Shown here piece after piece: positions 18,201 to 26,734 of a stretch of 64,000 nucleotides of DNA. Below the pieces are notes generated by a model. That model was not told the origin of the DNA, searched no databases, and saw nothing but the letters and a program-made list of their open reading frames with translations. The DNA is taken from NCBI RefSeq assembly GCF_030913655.1, contig NZ_CP133189.1:3248501-3312500 (forward strand), written 5' to 3'. Numbering within the stretch: the first letter of the stretch is position 1; each line of letters begins with the position of its first letter. The stretch is from Clostridium sp. MB40-C1. GTDB lineage: Bacteria; Bacillota; Clostridia; Clostridiales; Clostridiaceae. Position numbers and translations under genes: made by a program.

Positions 18201-18823
18201 GTTGGGCTTATGATATAGGATATGGTGGAGTAGACCAAGTATTATCTATGGGCGATGATGTAAATCTTTTTGTAATGGATACTGAGATATACTCAAACAC
18301 AGGTGGTCAATCTTCTAAAGCTACACCTACAGGAGCTGTTGCTAAACTAGCTGCAGGAGGAAAAAGAATGAGAAAGAAGGACCTTGGATTAATGGCTATG
18401 AGTTATGGAAATGTATACGTTGCTCAAATAGCTATGGGTGCAAATATGAATCATACTATTAAGACTATAGTAGAAGCTGAGAAATACAAAGGGCCTTCAA
18501 TTATTATAGCTTATGCACCTTGTATTAGCCATGGTATAAAGTTAGGTATGGGAAGTAGTATGAAAGAAGAGAAAAAGGCTGTAGAAGCTGGATATTGGCA
18601 TTTGTATAGGTATAATCCTGATTTAAAAAAGGAAGGCAAAAATCCATTTGTACTTGACTCTAAAGAACCAACAGCTTCATATAAAGATTTTATAGAAGGC
18701 GAAATTAGGTATTCTTCATTAAAGAATATGTTCCCAGAGAAAGCAGAATTGTTGTTTAAAGAATCTGAAAATAATGCTAAAGAAAGATACGATATGTATA
18801 AACGTTTATCTCAACTAAAATAG
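15299..18823 (+). CDS. nifJ: Pyruvate:ferredoxin (flavodoxin) oxidoreductase
   Basis: Single-chain PFOR of 1174 aa, the full family length. It oxidises pyruvate with CoA to acetyl-CoA, CO2 and reduced ferredoxin, the central step of clostridial fermentation. The pyrimidine-binding domain opens with YAFTEVAAIYPITPSTPMAE. Two [4Fe-4S] motifs lie at C689/692/695/699 (CIQCGQCAYIC) and C745/748/751/755 (CTGCGNCADIC). The proximal cluster motif is CPGCGETPY. The TPP/Mg motif GGDGWAYDIGYGGVDQ lies at about 965-980. TAAGGAGGA supports the ATG. It is a monocistronic unit between two strong terminators, and its ferredoxin may exchange electrons with hydrogenases. Confidence 0.97.
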   Translation: MSKVMKTMDGNEAAAYASYAFTEVAAIYPITPSTPMAESVDEWSVHGKKNIFGQEIKVAEMQSEAGAAGAVHGSLAAGALTTTYTASQGLLLMIPNMYKIAGELLPGVFHVSARALGAHALSIFGDHQDVMACRQTGFALLASSNVQEAMDLGCIAHLSAIKSRVPFLHFFDGFRTSHEYQKIEVIDYNDLAKIVDYNAIKQFRDRALNPEHPVVRGTTQNSDIYFQGREASNKFLDEVPNIVETYMQEIKKITGREYHPFDYYGAPDAKHIIVAMGSGCDTISETVDYLNKKGEKVGLVKVRLYRPFSAKHFLNIIPKTVEKISVLDRTKEPGAPGEPLYLDVAKLFYNSEDKPTIIGGRYGLGSKDTRPSEILSVFENMKKDNPKDNFTVGIVDDVTYTSLPEAEMINTTPENNISCKFWGLGSDGTVGANKSAIKIIGDNTDLYVQAYFSYDSKKSGGTTISHLRFGKDPIRSSYLVHEADYIACHNKSFLYNYDILKGLKKGGTFVLNCPWKEEELDEKIPASIRKYISQNNIEFYIIDAIKIASEIGLGARINMIMQSAFFKLANIIPVESAVKYLKDSIQKTYGKKGEKIVEMNKNAVDRGIENLIKINVPTSWDEAEEEERPIKDEPEFVKKIQRKIARNEGDELPVSAFNGMEDGTFPLGTTAYEKRGIAVMIPEWQIDKCIQCGQCAYICPHATVRQILLNDEEAQKAPDTFKTKEPSGKGLEKYHYRIQIAPLDCTGCGNCADICPAPGKALIMKPADEQIEMESENWEFAAKVKEKDGVIDKETVKGSQFAKPLLEFNGACPGCGETPYIKLLTQLYGERMMIANATGCSSIWGASAPSIAYTTNDNGKGPAWGNSLFEDNAEYGYGMFLGVKHIRDRLADIMKEAIKMPALNESIKQAFNEWISSKDDGELSKSASLKVLEILEGYEDKENPIIKEILDKKDFLIKKSHWIIGGDGWAYDIGYGGVDQVLSMGDDVNLFVMDTEIYSNTGGQSSKATPTGAVAKLAAGGKRMRKKDLGLMAMSYGNVYVAQIAMGANMNHTIKTIVEAEKYKGPSIIIAYAPCISHGIKLGMGSSMKEEKKAVEAGYWHLYRYNPDLKKEGKNPFVLDSKEPTASYKDFIEGEIRYSSLKNMFPEKAELLFKESENNAKERYDMYKRLSQLK

Positions 18824-18830
18824 TTAATAT

Positions 18831-18874
18831 TATAAAAGCTGTTAGTGTTTATTTATACACTAACAGCTTTTATA
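18831..18874. terminator. Bidirectional terminator
   Basis: A perfect 18-bp stem (18831-18848 with 18857-18874) with an 8-nt loop lies between convergent nifJ and the small spore protein gene. The TATAAAAGC / GCTTTTATA ends allow function in both directions. Confidence 0.88.
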
Positions 18875-18891
18875 AATAGATTTAAAAGTTA

Positions 18892-19059
18892 TTATTTTTC
18901 ATTTTCATCAACATACTCTTTAGCATTCATTACCTCATGTTCATTAGGAACACTGACCATTGATATAGGCTTTACTTGTTCCATGTTGGCCCATGCAGCA
19001 GTATCATGTTTTTCTATAGGTGTAGCCATGAATTTTTCTTTAGATTTATTTTTACTCAT
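18892..19059 (-). CDS. Small DUF3787-type spore surface protein
   Basis: Hydrophilic protein of 55 aa with the family core MATPIEKHDTAAWANMEQV followed by a VPNEHEVMNAKEYVDENEK-type end. This matches the small clostridial family known as DUF3787, members of which have been described as spore surface proteins. The start was set at 19059 because GAGGAGTGATTAT sits directly upstream; an in-frame ATG at 19074 lies inside that site. It stands alone, near the CotJ operon but on the opposite strand. No enzymatic motif is visible. Family assignment is from memory of the motif. Confidence 0.8.
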   Translation of the reverse strand: MSKNKSKEKFMATPIEKHDTAAWANMEQVKPISMVSVPNEHEVMNAKEYVDENEK

Positions 19060-19257
19060 ATAATCACTCCTCATAAATAGTATTATCAGTATTAAATAAA
19101 ATATAAATAAAAATCTATATTTTTATTAGTGTTAGCTTTCAAATGGTTAGAAATAAGTTAAAAAATTATAGGTCATTAGTAATTTATGTTTATTAATGCA
19201 GTGTAATTGGATGTCTCAGAATAAAATTTTAACATATCTAATTTTGAACTGATGTTA

Positions 19258-21903
19258 TCAGACTCTTTCTAAAGATTTCTTACGATAAGTGGTTTTAGTA
19301 TTTGATTGAGTAAATACTGATTTATAAGTTTGAATTATTATAAAAGGTATTAAGGACAAGCCATATACTGTTAAGAGTTGATTTAAATTAAGATTACTAA
19401 CTTGAAAAATTACTTTTAATGGTTTAAATAATAAAACTGAATTTAAAAGAATAAAGCCTAGAGAGAAAGCTATCCATAAATATTTGTTAGAGAATATCCC
19501 TATTTTAAATACAGATTCTTTAGAGCGAGTATTAAAACCATGAATTAATCTTGAAAGGCATAGAGTTGAAAAAGCCATAGTAGTTGCTAACATTGTGTTA
19601 CCAGTACTTAAACCAATATGAAAAGCTGTCATTGAACATATAGCTAGCAATAAACCTTCAAGTAAAATATTGATTCCAAACTCCTTACTTAATATAGGGG
19701 TAGTTATATTTCGAGGTTGTTCTCTCATTACGTCTTTTTTATTAGGATCAAGGCCTAAAGCTATAGCAGGAAGGCTATCAGTAAGCAGATTAATAAATAA
19801 AAGGTGAACTGGAGCAAACGGGACAGGGAGATCGGTTAAAGAGGCATATAAAACTGATAGAATTCCTGCTGCATTTCCAGATAATAAAAATTTAATAGAA
19901 TTTTTGATGTTTCTATAGATATTTCTACCATTAGATATAGCTTTTACAATAGTTGAAAAATTATCATCTGTTAGTATCATTGAAGCAGCATCTTTGGCAA
20001 CTTCTGTTCCTGTAATTCCCATAGCTATACCTATATCAGCTTGTTTTAAAGCAGGAGCATCATTAACTCCATCACCAGTCATGGCAACTACATTGCCTTT
20101 TTCTTGCCATGCCCTTACTATTCTTATTTTATGCTCTGGGGAAACTCTAGCATAAACAGAGATATTTTCAACTTTTTGCTTTAATTCTTCATCACTCATA
20201 TTATCAATTTCACAGCCTTCAATAGCTTGAGAGTTATCTTTTAATATACCAATTTGTTTAGCTATAGCAGAAGCAGTAATTTTGTGGTCACCAGTTATCA
20301 TAATTGGTTTAATACCGGCACTTATACAATCAGCTACTGCTTTAGCAGATTCTTTTCTTGGTGGATCTATCATAGCAATAAGACCTAAAAATATTAAGTT
20401 GTCTTCATCAGTTATAGTAATAGATTGATTTTTATCAATTTCTTTATAGGCGAAGGAAAGAACTCTCAATCCGTTTTTAGAGAAAGTTTCGTTTGCTTTT
20501 TCGATATTTTCTATGTCCTTAGGTGTAAGTGGTTTTGTACCTTTAGAGGAACTTATCATTATGGTTTTAGTAAGCAATACATCTAAAGCACCCTTAGTTA
20601 CCATTAAGGTTTTACCAGATATATTATGAACAGTACTCATAAGTTTTCTATCTGAGTCGAAAGCTATTTCATCAAGTCTTGGATAATTCTTTCTTATAGT
20701 TAATTCATCTAAATTATAAATATCACCTAAATTTACAAGAGCTACTTCTGTAGGATCACCAATTTCTTTATTTTCAATAGTTACAGCATCGTTGCAAAGT
20801 AAGCTCATTAATACTAAGTTTTTTTCAATAGATTTTTGAGTATTTAACTCATTGTAATTTAAAACTTTATTATCTACATATAATTTTTTTACGGTCATTT
20901 TGTTTTGTGTTAAAGTACCAGTCTTATCAGAGCAGATTATTGATACACTTCCTAAGCTTTCTAAAGCTTGAAGTTTCCGTATTATAGCACTTTCTTTAGC
21001 CATTTTTTGTGTGCCTAAAGATAATACTATTGTCACAATAGAGCTTAAAGCTTCAGGTATAGCTGCTACTGCTAGGGCAACTGCAAATATAAAAGAGTCA
21101 ATAAGTATATATCCTCTATATATATTTAATCCAAATACAATAACGCATATAATTAATATAGCAACAGTTAATTTTTTACTGAAATCATCTAAACTAACTT
21201 GTAATGGAGTTTTCTTTTCCTTTGTATTTTCTAAAAGTTCAGCTACTTTTCCAAGTTCTGTGTTCATACCTACTGAAGTAACTAGTATAGAAGCTCTACC
21301 ATAAGTTACTAAACTACCTGCAAAAGCCATGTTTTTTTTATCACTTATTGAGACGATATCTTGGTCTATGATACTCTCTGTTTTTAAAACACTTTCTGAT
21401 TCACCAGTTAGTGAACTTTCATTAACTTGAAGTCCGTAATTTTTAATTATTCTACCATCAGCAGATACATAATCACCAGAGTCTAAATATAAAATATCAC
21501 CTACAACTACTTCTCTTGAAGGTATTTCAACTTTTTTACAATTTCTTAGCACTTTGGCAGTTGGAGCAGATAGGGTTTTTAAACTAGTTAAAGATTGTTC
21601 TGCTTTAATATGTTGCACAGTACCTAAAATAGCGTTTAATACAACTACTAAAAATATAACAATGGAGCTTTCAAGATTTCCTAAAAACATAGATATAGTT
21701 GCTGCAAGTAATAGTATTATCACTAAGAAATCTTTAAATTGTTCTAAAAAAACTTGAAATGTTGTTTTCTTTACTGTTTCTTTTAGTTGATTTAAACCAT
21801 ATTTTTCTCTTTGCTTTTGAACGTCCTCGTTAGTTAATCCTTTAGAAGTCACATTCAATATGTGCATTAATTCTTGTTTGGATTTTTGGTGAAGATTTTT
21901 CAT
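19258..21903 (-). CDS. P-type cation ATPase, probably Mn2+ (or Ca2+) exporter
   Basis: PII-type ATPase of 881 aa. It has an N-terminal cation-ATPase domain, a TGES actuator loop, a TM4 motif VAAIPEALS, phosphorylated D326 in SDKTGTLTQNKMTV, MTGDGVNDAPALKQADIGIAMG, and a C-terminal Cation_ATPase_C domain with about six helices. By sequence alone it would be called a calcium pump. The leader carries a probable yybP-ykoY Mn2+ riboswitch, and in Lactococcus that switch controls a P-type ATPase (YoaB) tied to Mn2+ efflux. Mn2+ export is therefore my preferred inference. ATG 21903 is chosen for its spacing to AAAGGAG at 21912-21918. Confidence 0.92.
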   Translation of the reverse strand: MKNLHQKSKQELMHILNVTSKGLTNEDVQKQREKYGLNQLKETVKKTTFQVFLEQFKDFLVIILLLAATISMFLGNLESSIVIFLVVVLNAILGTVQHIKAEQSLTSLKTLSAPTAKVLRNCKKVEIPSREVVVGDILYLDSGDYVSADGRIIKNYGLQVNESSLTGESESVLKTESIIDQDIVSISDKKNMAFAGSLVTYGRASILVTSVGMNTELGKVAELLENTKEKKTPLQVSLDDFSKKLTVAILIICVIVFGLNIYRGYILIDSFIFAVALAVAAIPEALSSIVTIVLSLGTQKMAKESAIIRKLQALESLGSVSIICSDKTGTLTQNKMTVKKLYVDNKVLNYNELNTQKSIEKNLVLMSLLCNDAVTIENKEIGDPTEVALVNLGDIYNLDELTIRKNYPRLDEIAFDSDRKLMSTVHNISGKTLMVTKGALDVLLTKTIMISSSKGTKPLTPKDIENIEKANETFSKNGLRVLSFAYKEIDKNQSITITDEDNLIFLGLIAMIDPPRKESAKAVADCISAGIKPIMITGDHKITASAIAKQIGILKDNSQAIEGCEIDNMSDEELKQKVENISVYARVSPEHKIRIVRAWQEKGNVVAMTGDGVNDAPALKQADIGIAMGITGTEVAKDAASMILTDDNFSTIVKAISNGRNIYRNIKNSIKFLLSGNAAGILSVLYASLTDLPVPFAPVHLLFINLLTDSLPAIALGLDPNKKDVMREQPRNITTPILSKEFGINILLEGLLLAICSMTAFHIGLSTGNTMLATTMAFSTLCLSRLIHGFNTRSKESVFKIGIFSNKYLWIAFSLGFILLNSVLLFKPLKVIFQVSNLNLNQLLTVYGLSLIPFIIIQTYKSVFTQSNTKTTYRKKSLERV

Positions 21904-21942
21904 TAACATCACTCCTTTAAGAATTTTTGGATATAAATATAT

Positions 21943-22001
21943 AAAAAAACAAGACTTTTAATATAATTCTTGAATTTTCTAGAATTATATTAAAAGTCTT
22001 G
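21943..22001 (-). terminator. Attenuator terminator of the ATPase leader
   Basis: On the minus strand, a perfect 21-bp stem (21981-22001 with 21950-21970) with a 10-nt loop is followed by seven U residues (21949-21943), about 40 bases before the ATPase start. Its first arm overlaps the 3' strand of the aptamer stem P1, so the two structures exclude each other. Confidence 0.88.
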
Positions 22002-22085
22002 TAACCAATGTTATTGGCATATAATACCAGGCAACTTTTGTTAGCCGGAATGTTGATATTATATTTATTACTACTCCCTTTTAAT
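21989..22085 (-). promoter_or_regulatory. yybP-ykoY (Mn2+) riboswitch aptamer
   Basis: Read on the minus strand, ATTAAAAGGGAGTAG opens the element. ATCAACATTCCGGCTAAC and GTTGCCTGG follow, then CATTGGTTACAAGACTTTT. This is the layout of the yybP-ykoY class: GGGAGTAG after P1, paired loops with TCAACA and CCGGC, and a closing strand. P1 forms between ATTAAAAG (22085-22078) and CTTTTAAT (21996-21989). Forming P1 removes the left arm of the terminator, so ligand binding should switch the ATPase on. The class is known to sense Mn2+. Confidence 0.8.
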
Positions 22086-22345
22086 ATATGGGACAGAAAT
22101 ATTTAATTTTTAAACTAAATCTATATTAAAATTATATTCCATTTAAAGGGAAAAGTCCACTATAGTTTTAAAATTTTTATGAGTGGGATTTATATATTTA
22201 AAAAAGTTCCATATAATTTGTTTAGAAAGCCCATTGACTCTTACCTTATGTAATAGTGTATATTAATATGAAAAAGAAAATGAATAAATCTAAGAAGAGA
22301 AAATAGATAAGTAAAATTTAATATGACCAATAATTAAAAAAATTA

Positions 22346-22393
22346 TTGACTATAAAAAAGTGAAGTGATACTATAAAATAGTTAGCTGGCTAA
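22346..22393 (+). promoter_or_regulatory. marR promoter with overlapping operator
   Basis: A sigma-A promoter TTGACT (22346-22351), 17-base spacer, TACTAT (22369-22374). The inverted repeat TTAGC-TG-GCTAA (22382-22393) lies at the predicted start site, a classic position for repression by the MarR protein encoded next. Confidence 0.7.
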
Positions 22394-22412
22394 ATTAATT
22401 GGAGGGACATAA

Positions 22413-22865
22413 ATGAACTTTTGTGAACATGATTCACTATATCATATTTTTATTCAAGTAATAAGGCTTCACTATCATCGTACGCACATACTTCTTGAAA
22501 AAGTAGGAGTTTATCCTGGGCAACCACCGATGCTAATAGCATTGTATCATAAAGATGGACAAAGCCAAAAGGAGTTAGCTGATAAGCTTAAGATAAAGCC
22601 TTCTACTATTACAGTAATGCTTAGAAGAATGGAGAAAGCACAACTTGTAGAGCGAAGATTAGATGTTGAAGATCAACGTGTATCAAGAGTATATCTTACA
22701 CATCAAGGTAAAAAAATTTGTAAGGAAGTAAAAGAAATTATACAAAGTATAGGCTCAGAATGTTTTAGTGGTTTTACAGTAGAAGAGAAAGTTTTATTTC
22801 GTAGGCTATTAATGCAAATGCGAGATAATCTTTCAAATGAAGAAGATAATAAATTAGACGGCTAA
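22413..22865 (+). CDS. MarR-family transcriptional regulator
   Basis: Winged-helix regulator of 150 aa. The recognition region reads SQKELADKLKIKPSTITVMLRRMEKAQLVERR and the wing has the conserved DVEDQRVSRVYLT (D-x-R). Helical N- and C-terminal ends would form the dimer. TGGAGGGAC precedes the ATG. It sits directly before a two-gene ABC exporter and has a palindromic site over its own promoter. It is therefore likely a local repressor of a drug-efflux operon, released by a small hydrophobic ligand. Confidence 0.92.
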   Translation: MNFCEHDSLYHIFIQVIRLHYHRTHILLEKVGVYPGQPPMLIALYHKDGQSQKELADKLKIKPSTITVMLRRMEKAQLVERRLDVEDQRVSRVYLTHQGKKICKEVKEIIQSIGSECFSGFTVEEKVLFRRLLMQMRDNLSNEEDNKLDG

Positions 22866-22947
22866 CATTAAATTGGACATTCTGTAGTTAAATTATAATA
22901 TATGAGATTAGAAATTCACTATTTAAAATGAATGGAGATGATTGCTT

Positions 22948-24675
22948 ATGATAAAATTATTTAGGTTTTTAAAGCCATATACATCGTATATAGTTGCAGT
23001 TTTTATACTTGTTTTTTTTCAATCAATTTCTGAATTATATTTACCAACGTTGATGTCGGATATTGTTAACAAGGGAATAGTTAATGGTGATACTAATTAT
23101 ATTTTAAAAATTGGAGGATTAATGCTTTTTGTTGCTGCAGGTGGAACTATATGTACAGTATTTGCTAATTTCCTATCTTCAAAAGCTGCAACAGGATTTG
23201 GAAAAATTCTCCGTAATAAGGTTTTTTCAAAAGTTGAGAGTTTTTCACTACAAGAGTTTGATAAGATAGGTACAGCCTCTCTTATTACAAGAACTACAAA
23301 TGATATTACTCAAGTTCAACAAGTGCTTATGATAATGCTTCGTATGATGGTTAGTGCTCCTATGATGTGTATTGGTGGCATTATTATGGCAGTATCAAAG
23401 GATGCGAGATTGTCTCTTGTTCTTGTTGCTATCATTCCAATACTTGTTTTGGCTATATTTATAATAGCTAGAACAGGAATACCTCTTTTTAAAACAATGC
23501 AAGTAAAAATTGATAAACTAAATCTTGTTGTTCGAGAGGAATTAGTTGGTATTAGAGTAATACGTGCATTTAACCGTATTGATCATGAGAAAAAGCGTTT
23601 TAATGAAGCTAACAATGATCTTACTGATACAGCTATTAAAGTAAATAAAATATTAGCAACCTTAATGCCAGTTATGATGGTAGTACTTAACTTCACATCA
23701 ATTGCTATCATTTGGTTTGGGGGTATTCGTATAGATAATGGAAATATGCAAGTTGGAGATTTGATGGCATTTATTCAATATGCAATGCAGATCATGTTTT
23801 CATTAATAATGGTTTCAATGATGTTTGTTATGATACCTCGTGCATCAGCTTCAGCAGTAAGAATTAATGAGGTTCTAGATATTGAACCAGAAATTAAGGA
23901 TGCTGAAAATGTTAAGAATTCTGATAGCAAAAGAGGATATGTTGAATTTAAGAATGTAACTTTTAGTTATCCAGGAGCAGAACAACCAGCTATAAATAAT
24001 ATTAATTTTATGGCAAAACCAGGAGAGACAACAGCCATTATCGGAGGAACAGGTTCAGGAAAATCTACAATGATAAGTCTTATTCCTAGATTTTATGATA
24101 TTGATAGTGGAAGTATTTTAGTTGATGGTTTAGACATACGAAAAATGAGTCAAGAAAGTCTTAGAGATAAAATTGGGTTTGTTCCTCAAACGTCGGTTAT
24201 TTTTACTGGCTCAATTAAGGATAACATTAGGTATGGTAAAGAAAATGCTAGTGATGAAGAGGTCAAGTGCGCAGCTGAAACAGCTCAAGCTATGGAGTTT
24301 ATATCAAATATGGAAGATAAATTTGACTCTGTTATAGCACAAGGAGGAACAAATGTTTCTGGAGGACAAAAGCAGAGGCTTTCTATTGCACGTGCCTTAG
24401 TTAGAAGGCCTGAAATATATATTTTTGATGATAGTTTTTCAGCTCTTGATTTTAAAACAGATTCTAAACTTAGAGCTGCTTTAAGAAAGGAGACCACAGA
24501 TTCTACTGTGATTATTGTTGCTCAAAGGGTTAGTACTGTTATGGATGCTGACAGAATTATAGTTTTAGATGAAGGTGAAGTTGTAGGAATGGGTAAACAT
24601 AAGGAACTTTTAGACAGTTGCAGCATATATCGTGAAATTGTAGCTTCGCAACTTTCAGAGGAGGAAATAGCATGA
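22948..24675 (+). CDS. Heterodimeric ABC exporter, subunit with degenerate ATPase site
   Basis: ABC exporter half-transporter of 575 aa, with six membrane helices (1-310) fused to an ATPase domain. Walker A is GGTGSGKST (366-374), the signature is VSGGQKQR, and Walker B is IFDDSFSALD, in which D495 replaces the catalytic Glu. The H-loop position reads AQR instead of AHR. Such a subunit pairs with a canonical one, as in BmrCD or TM287/288. I chose ATG 22948 because GGAGATG precedes it; an in-frame TTG lies 6 bases upstream. The next gene overlaps by 4 bp. The substrate is unknown, probably drugs or lipids. Confidence 0.93.
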   Translation: MIKLFRFLKPYTSYIVAVFILVFFQSISELYLPTLMSDIVNKGIVNGDTNYILKIGGLMLFVAAGGTICTVFANFLSSKAATGFGKILRNKVFSKVESFSLQEFDKIGTASLITRTTNDITQVQQVLMIMLRMMVSAPMMCIGGIIMAVSKDARLSLVLVAIIPILVLAIFIIARTGIPLFKTMQVKIDKLNLVVREELVGIRVIRAFNRIDHEKKRFNEANNDLTDTAIKVNKILATLMPVMMVVLNFTSIAIIWFGGIRIDNGNMQVGDLMAFIQYAMQIMFSLIMVSMMFVMIPRASASAVRINEVLDIEPEIKDAENVKNSDSKRGYVEFKNVTFSYPGAEQPAINNINFMAKPGETTAIIGGTGSGKSTMISLIPRFYDIDSGSILVDGLDIRKMSQESLRDKIGFVPQTSVIFTGSIKDNIRYGKENASDEEVKCAAETAQAMEFISNMEDKFDSVIAQGGTNVSGGQKQRLSIARALVRRPEIYIFDDSFSALDFKTDSKLRAALRKETTDSTVIIVAQRVSTVMDADRIIVLDEGEVVGMGKHKELLDSCSIYREIVASQLSEEEIA

Positions 24676-26549
24676 GTGAACAAAAAAAAGGGGCTAAGTC
24701 AGGTGGACATATGGGACCACATATGGGGATGCCTGTAGAAAAAGCAAAAGATTTCAAAGGTACACTTAAAAGACTTCTCAAATATTTAAAGCCACGAAAA
24801 TTTCAAATTATTATAGTATTCTTTATGGCTATTTTAAGTACAGTTTTTAGTATTGTAAGTCCCAAAATTATGGGAAGAGCAACAACTAAATTATTTGAAG
24901 GTCTTATGGCTAAATTTATGGCAGCAAAGATGCACAAGCCTATTCCCAGCGTTGATTTTGGATATATAAAACATATACTTTTTATTTTAGTGATCCTTTA
25001 TGCTATTAGTGCATTTTTTAGCTATATTCAACAATTTATTATGGCTGGAGTTGCACAGAAAACAGTTTTAGAAATGCGTAAAGATATAAATGACAAGCTT
25101 CAACGTTTACCACTTAAGTTTTTTGATTCACGTACTCATGGTGAAATTTTAAGTCGTGTTACAAATGATGTTGATAATATTGCTACAACATTACAACAAA
25201 GTTTAACACAACTTATTACATCAGTGGTGACTATTGTAGGAGTTATCATTATGATGCTTACAATAAGTCCACTTATGACTCTTATTGCTTTTGTAACTTT
25301 GCCGCTTTGTGCTATTGTGACAAAGAAAATAGCGTCTACTTCACAAAAATATTTTTCAGGACAACAAAAGGAACTAGGTAATTTAAATGGGCATGTGGAA
25401 GAGATGTATACAGGACATAAGATAGTAAAAGCTTTTGGTCGTGAAGGTGATTCCATTGATAAATTCAATGAAATTAATGAAAAACTTTATGAGGAAGGAT
25501 GGAAGGCCCAGTTTGTTTCTGGTATTATAATGCCTTTACTAACTTTTATAAGCAATATAGGATATGTGCTTATATGTGTAGTTGGGGGAATTATGGTAAC
25601 TAAAAAGAAAATTGAGATTGGTGACATACAAGCATTTATTCAATATTCTAAACAGTTTACTCAACCAATAGTTCAAACAGCAAATATAGCTAACATTCTT
25701 CAATCCACTGTTGCATCAGCTGAACGTGTTTTTGAACTTCTTGATGAAATTGAGGAAATTGAAGATAGTGTTGATGCAAAAGTTTTAAAATCACCAAAAG
25801 GCGAGGTCAAATTTGAGCATGTTAGGTTTGGATATAAGGAAGATATAGCTCTTATTGAAGATATGAATATAGATGTAAAACAAGGACAGACAATTGCTAT
25901 TGTAGGACCAACTGGAGCTGGTAAAACAACACTAGTAAATTTATTAATGCGTTTCTATGAAATAAATGAAGGTAGAATTACTATCGACGGTATTGACATT
26001 AGAAATTTACAACGAGGTAATTTACGAAGCAATTTTGGTATGGTACTACAAGATACATGGCTTTTTAATGGTACAATAAGAGATAATATAGGATATGGAC
26101 GTGAAGGAGCTACAGAAGAAGAAGTTATTAATGCAGCGAAAGCGGCTCATGCTGATCATTTTATTAGGACTCTTCCAGAGGGGTATGATACAGTACTAAA
26201 TGAGGAAGCTTCTAATATTTCACAAGGACAAAGACAACTTTTGACTATTGCCAGGGCAATACTTGCTAATCCATCTATATTAATTCTTGATGAAGCTACA
26301 AGTAGTGTTGATACAAGAACAGAGATTTATATTCAAAAAGCTATGGCAGAGTTAATGAAAGGAAGAACAAGTTTTGTTATTGCACATAGGCTATCTACAA
26401 TTCGTGACTCAGATTTAATACTTGTTATGAATAATGGTAGTGTTATTGAAAAAGGTAATCATGAAGAACTTTTAGAACAAAAAGGATTTTATGCTGATCT
26501 TTATAATAGTCAGTTTACTAGTGGAAGTTTAGAAAAAGAGGCTATTTAA
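24672..26549 (+). CDS. Heterodimeric ABC exporter, catalytic subunit
   Basis: Half-transporter of 625 aa, overlapping the previous gene by ATGA and so translationally coupled. A Gly/His/Met-rich N-terminal extension (about 1-25, including GGHMGPHMGMP) precedes six helices. Its ATPase domain has Walker A GPTGAGKTT (412-420), a modified signature ISQGQRQ (about 516-522), and Walker B LILDEATSSVD with E541 and AHR. The canonical Glu here and the altered signature fit one functional and one degenerate ATP site in the pair. The Met/His-rich tail could bind metal; that is speculation. Confidence 0.93.
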   Translation: MSEQKKGAKSGGHMGPHMGMPVEKAKDFKGTLKRLLKYLKPRKFQIIIVFFMAILSTVFSIVSPKIMGRATTKLFEGLMAKFMAAKMHKPIPSVDFGYIKHILFILVILYAISAFFSYIQQFIMAGVAQKTVLEMRKDINDKLQRLPLKFFDSRTHGEILSRVTNDVDNIATTLQQSLTQLITSVVTIVGVIIMMLTISPLMTLIAFVTLPLCAIVTKKIASTSQKYFSGQQKELGNLNGHVEEMYTGHKIVKAFGREGDSIDKFNEINEKLYEEGWKAQFVSGIIMPLLTFISNIGYVLICVVGGIMVTKKKIEIGDIQAFIQYSKQFTQPIVQTANIANILQSTVASAERVFELLDEIEEIEDSVDAKVLKSPKGEVKFEHVRFGYKEDIALIEDMNIDVKQGQTIAIVGPTGAGKTTLVNLLMRFYEINEGRITIDGIDIRNLQRGNLRSNFGMVLQDTWLFNGTIRDNIGYGREGATEEEVINAAKAAHADHFIRTLPEGYDTVLNEEASNISQGQRQLLTIARAILANPSILILDEATSSVDTRTEIYIQKAMAELMKGRTSFVIAHRLSTIRDSDLILVMNNGSVIEKGNHEELLEQKGFYADLYNSQFTSGSLEKEAI

Positions 26550-26580
26550 GATTATATTAGTATTTTAAATGAATGAGTTG

Positions 26581-26677
26581 GGGATGTCTGGAAGTAGAAA
26601 AATAACATAATATAATTGATTGATTTTTAAATTAAAACCTCAATGTATTGTGTATAAAATTTATTTTTGGACATCCC
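26581..26677. repeat. Long imperfect palindromic intergenic element, copy A
   Basis: A 97-bp sequence closed by GGGATGTC / GACATCCC lies 31 bp after the ABC exporter stop. Its interior (AAATAACATAATAT near the left end, ATAAAATTTATTTTTG near the right) aligns along most of its length with the element after speB at 46797-46887. It is not followed by a T run, so a simple terminator does not fully explain it. Confidence 0.6.
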
Positions 26678-26734
26678 TTATATTAAGAATATATTTATAA
26701 AAGGTAAGGATATCTATAATTTAAAACCTTATTT

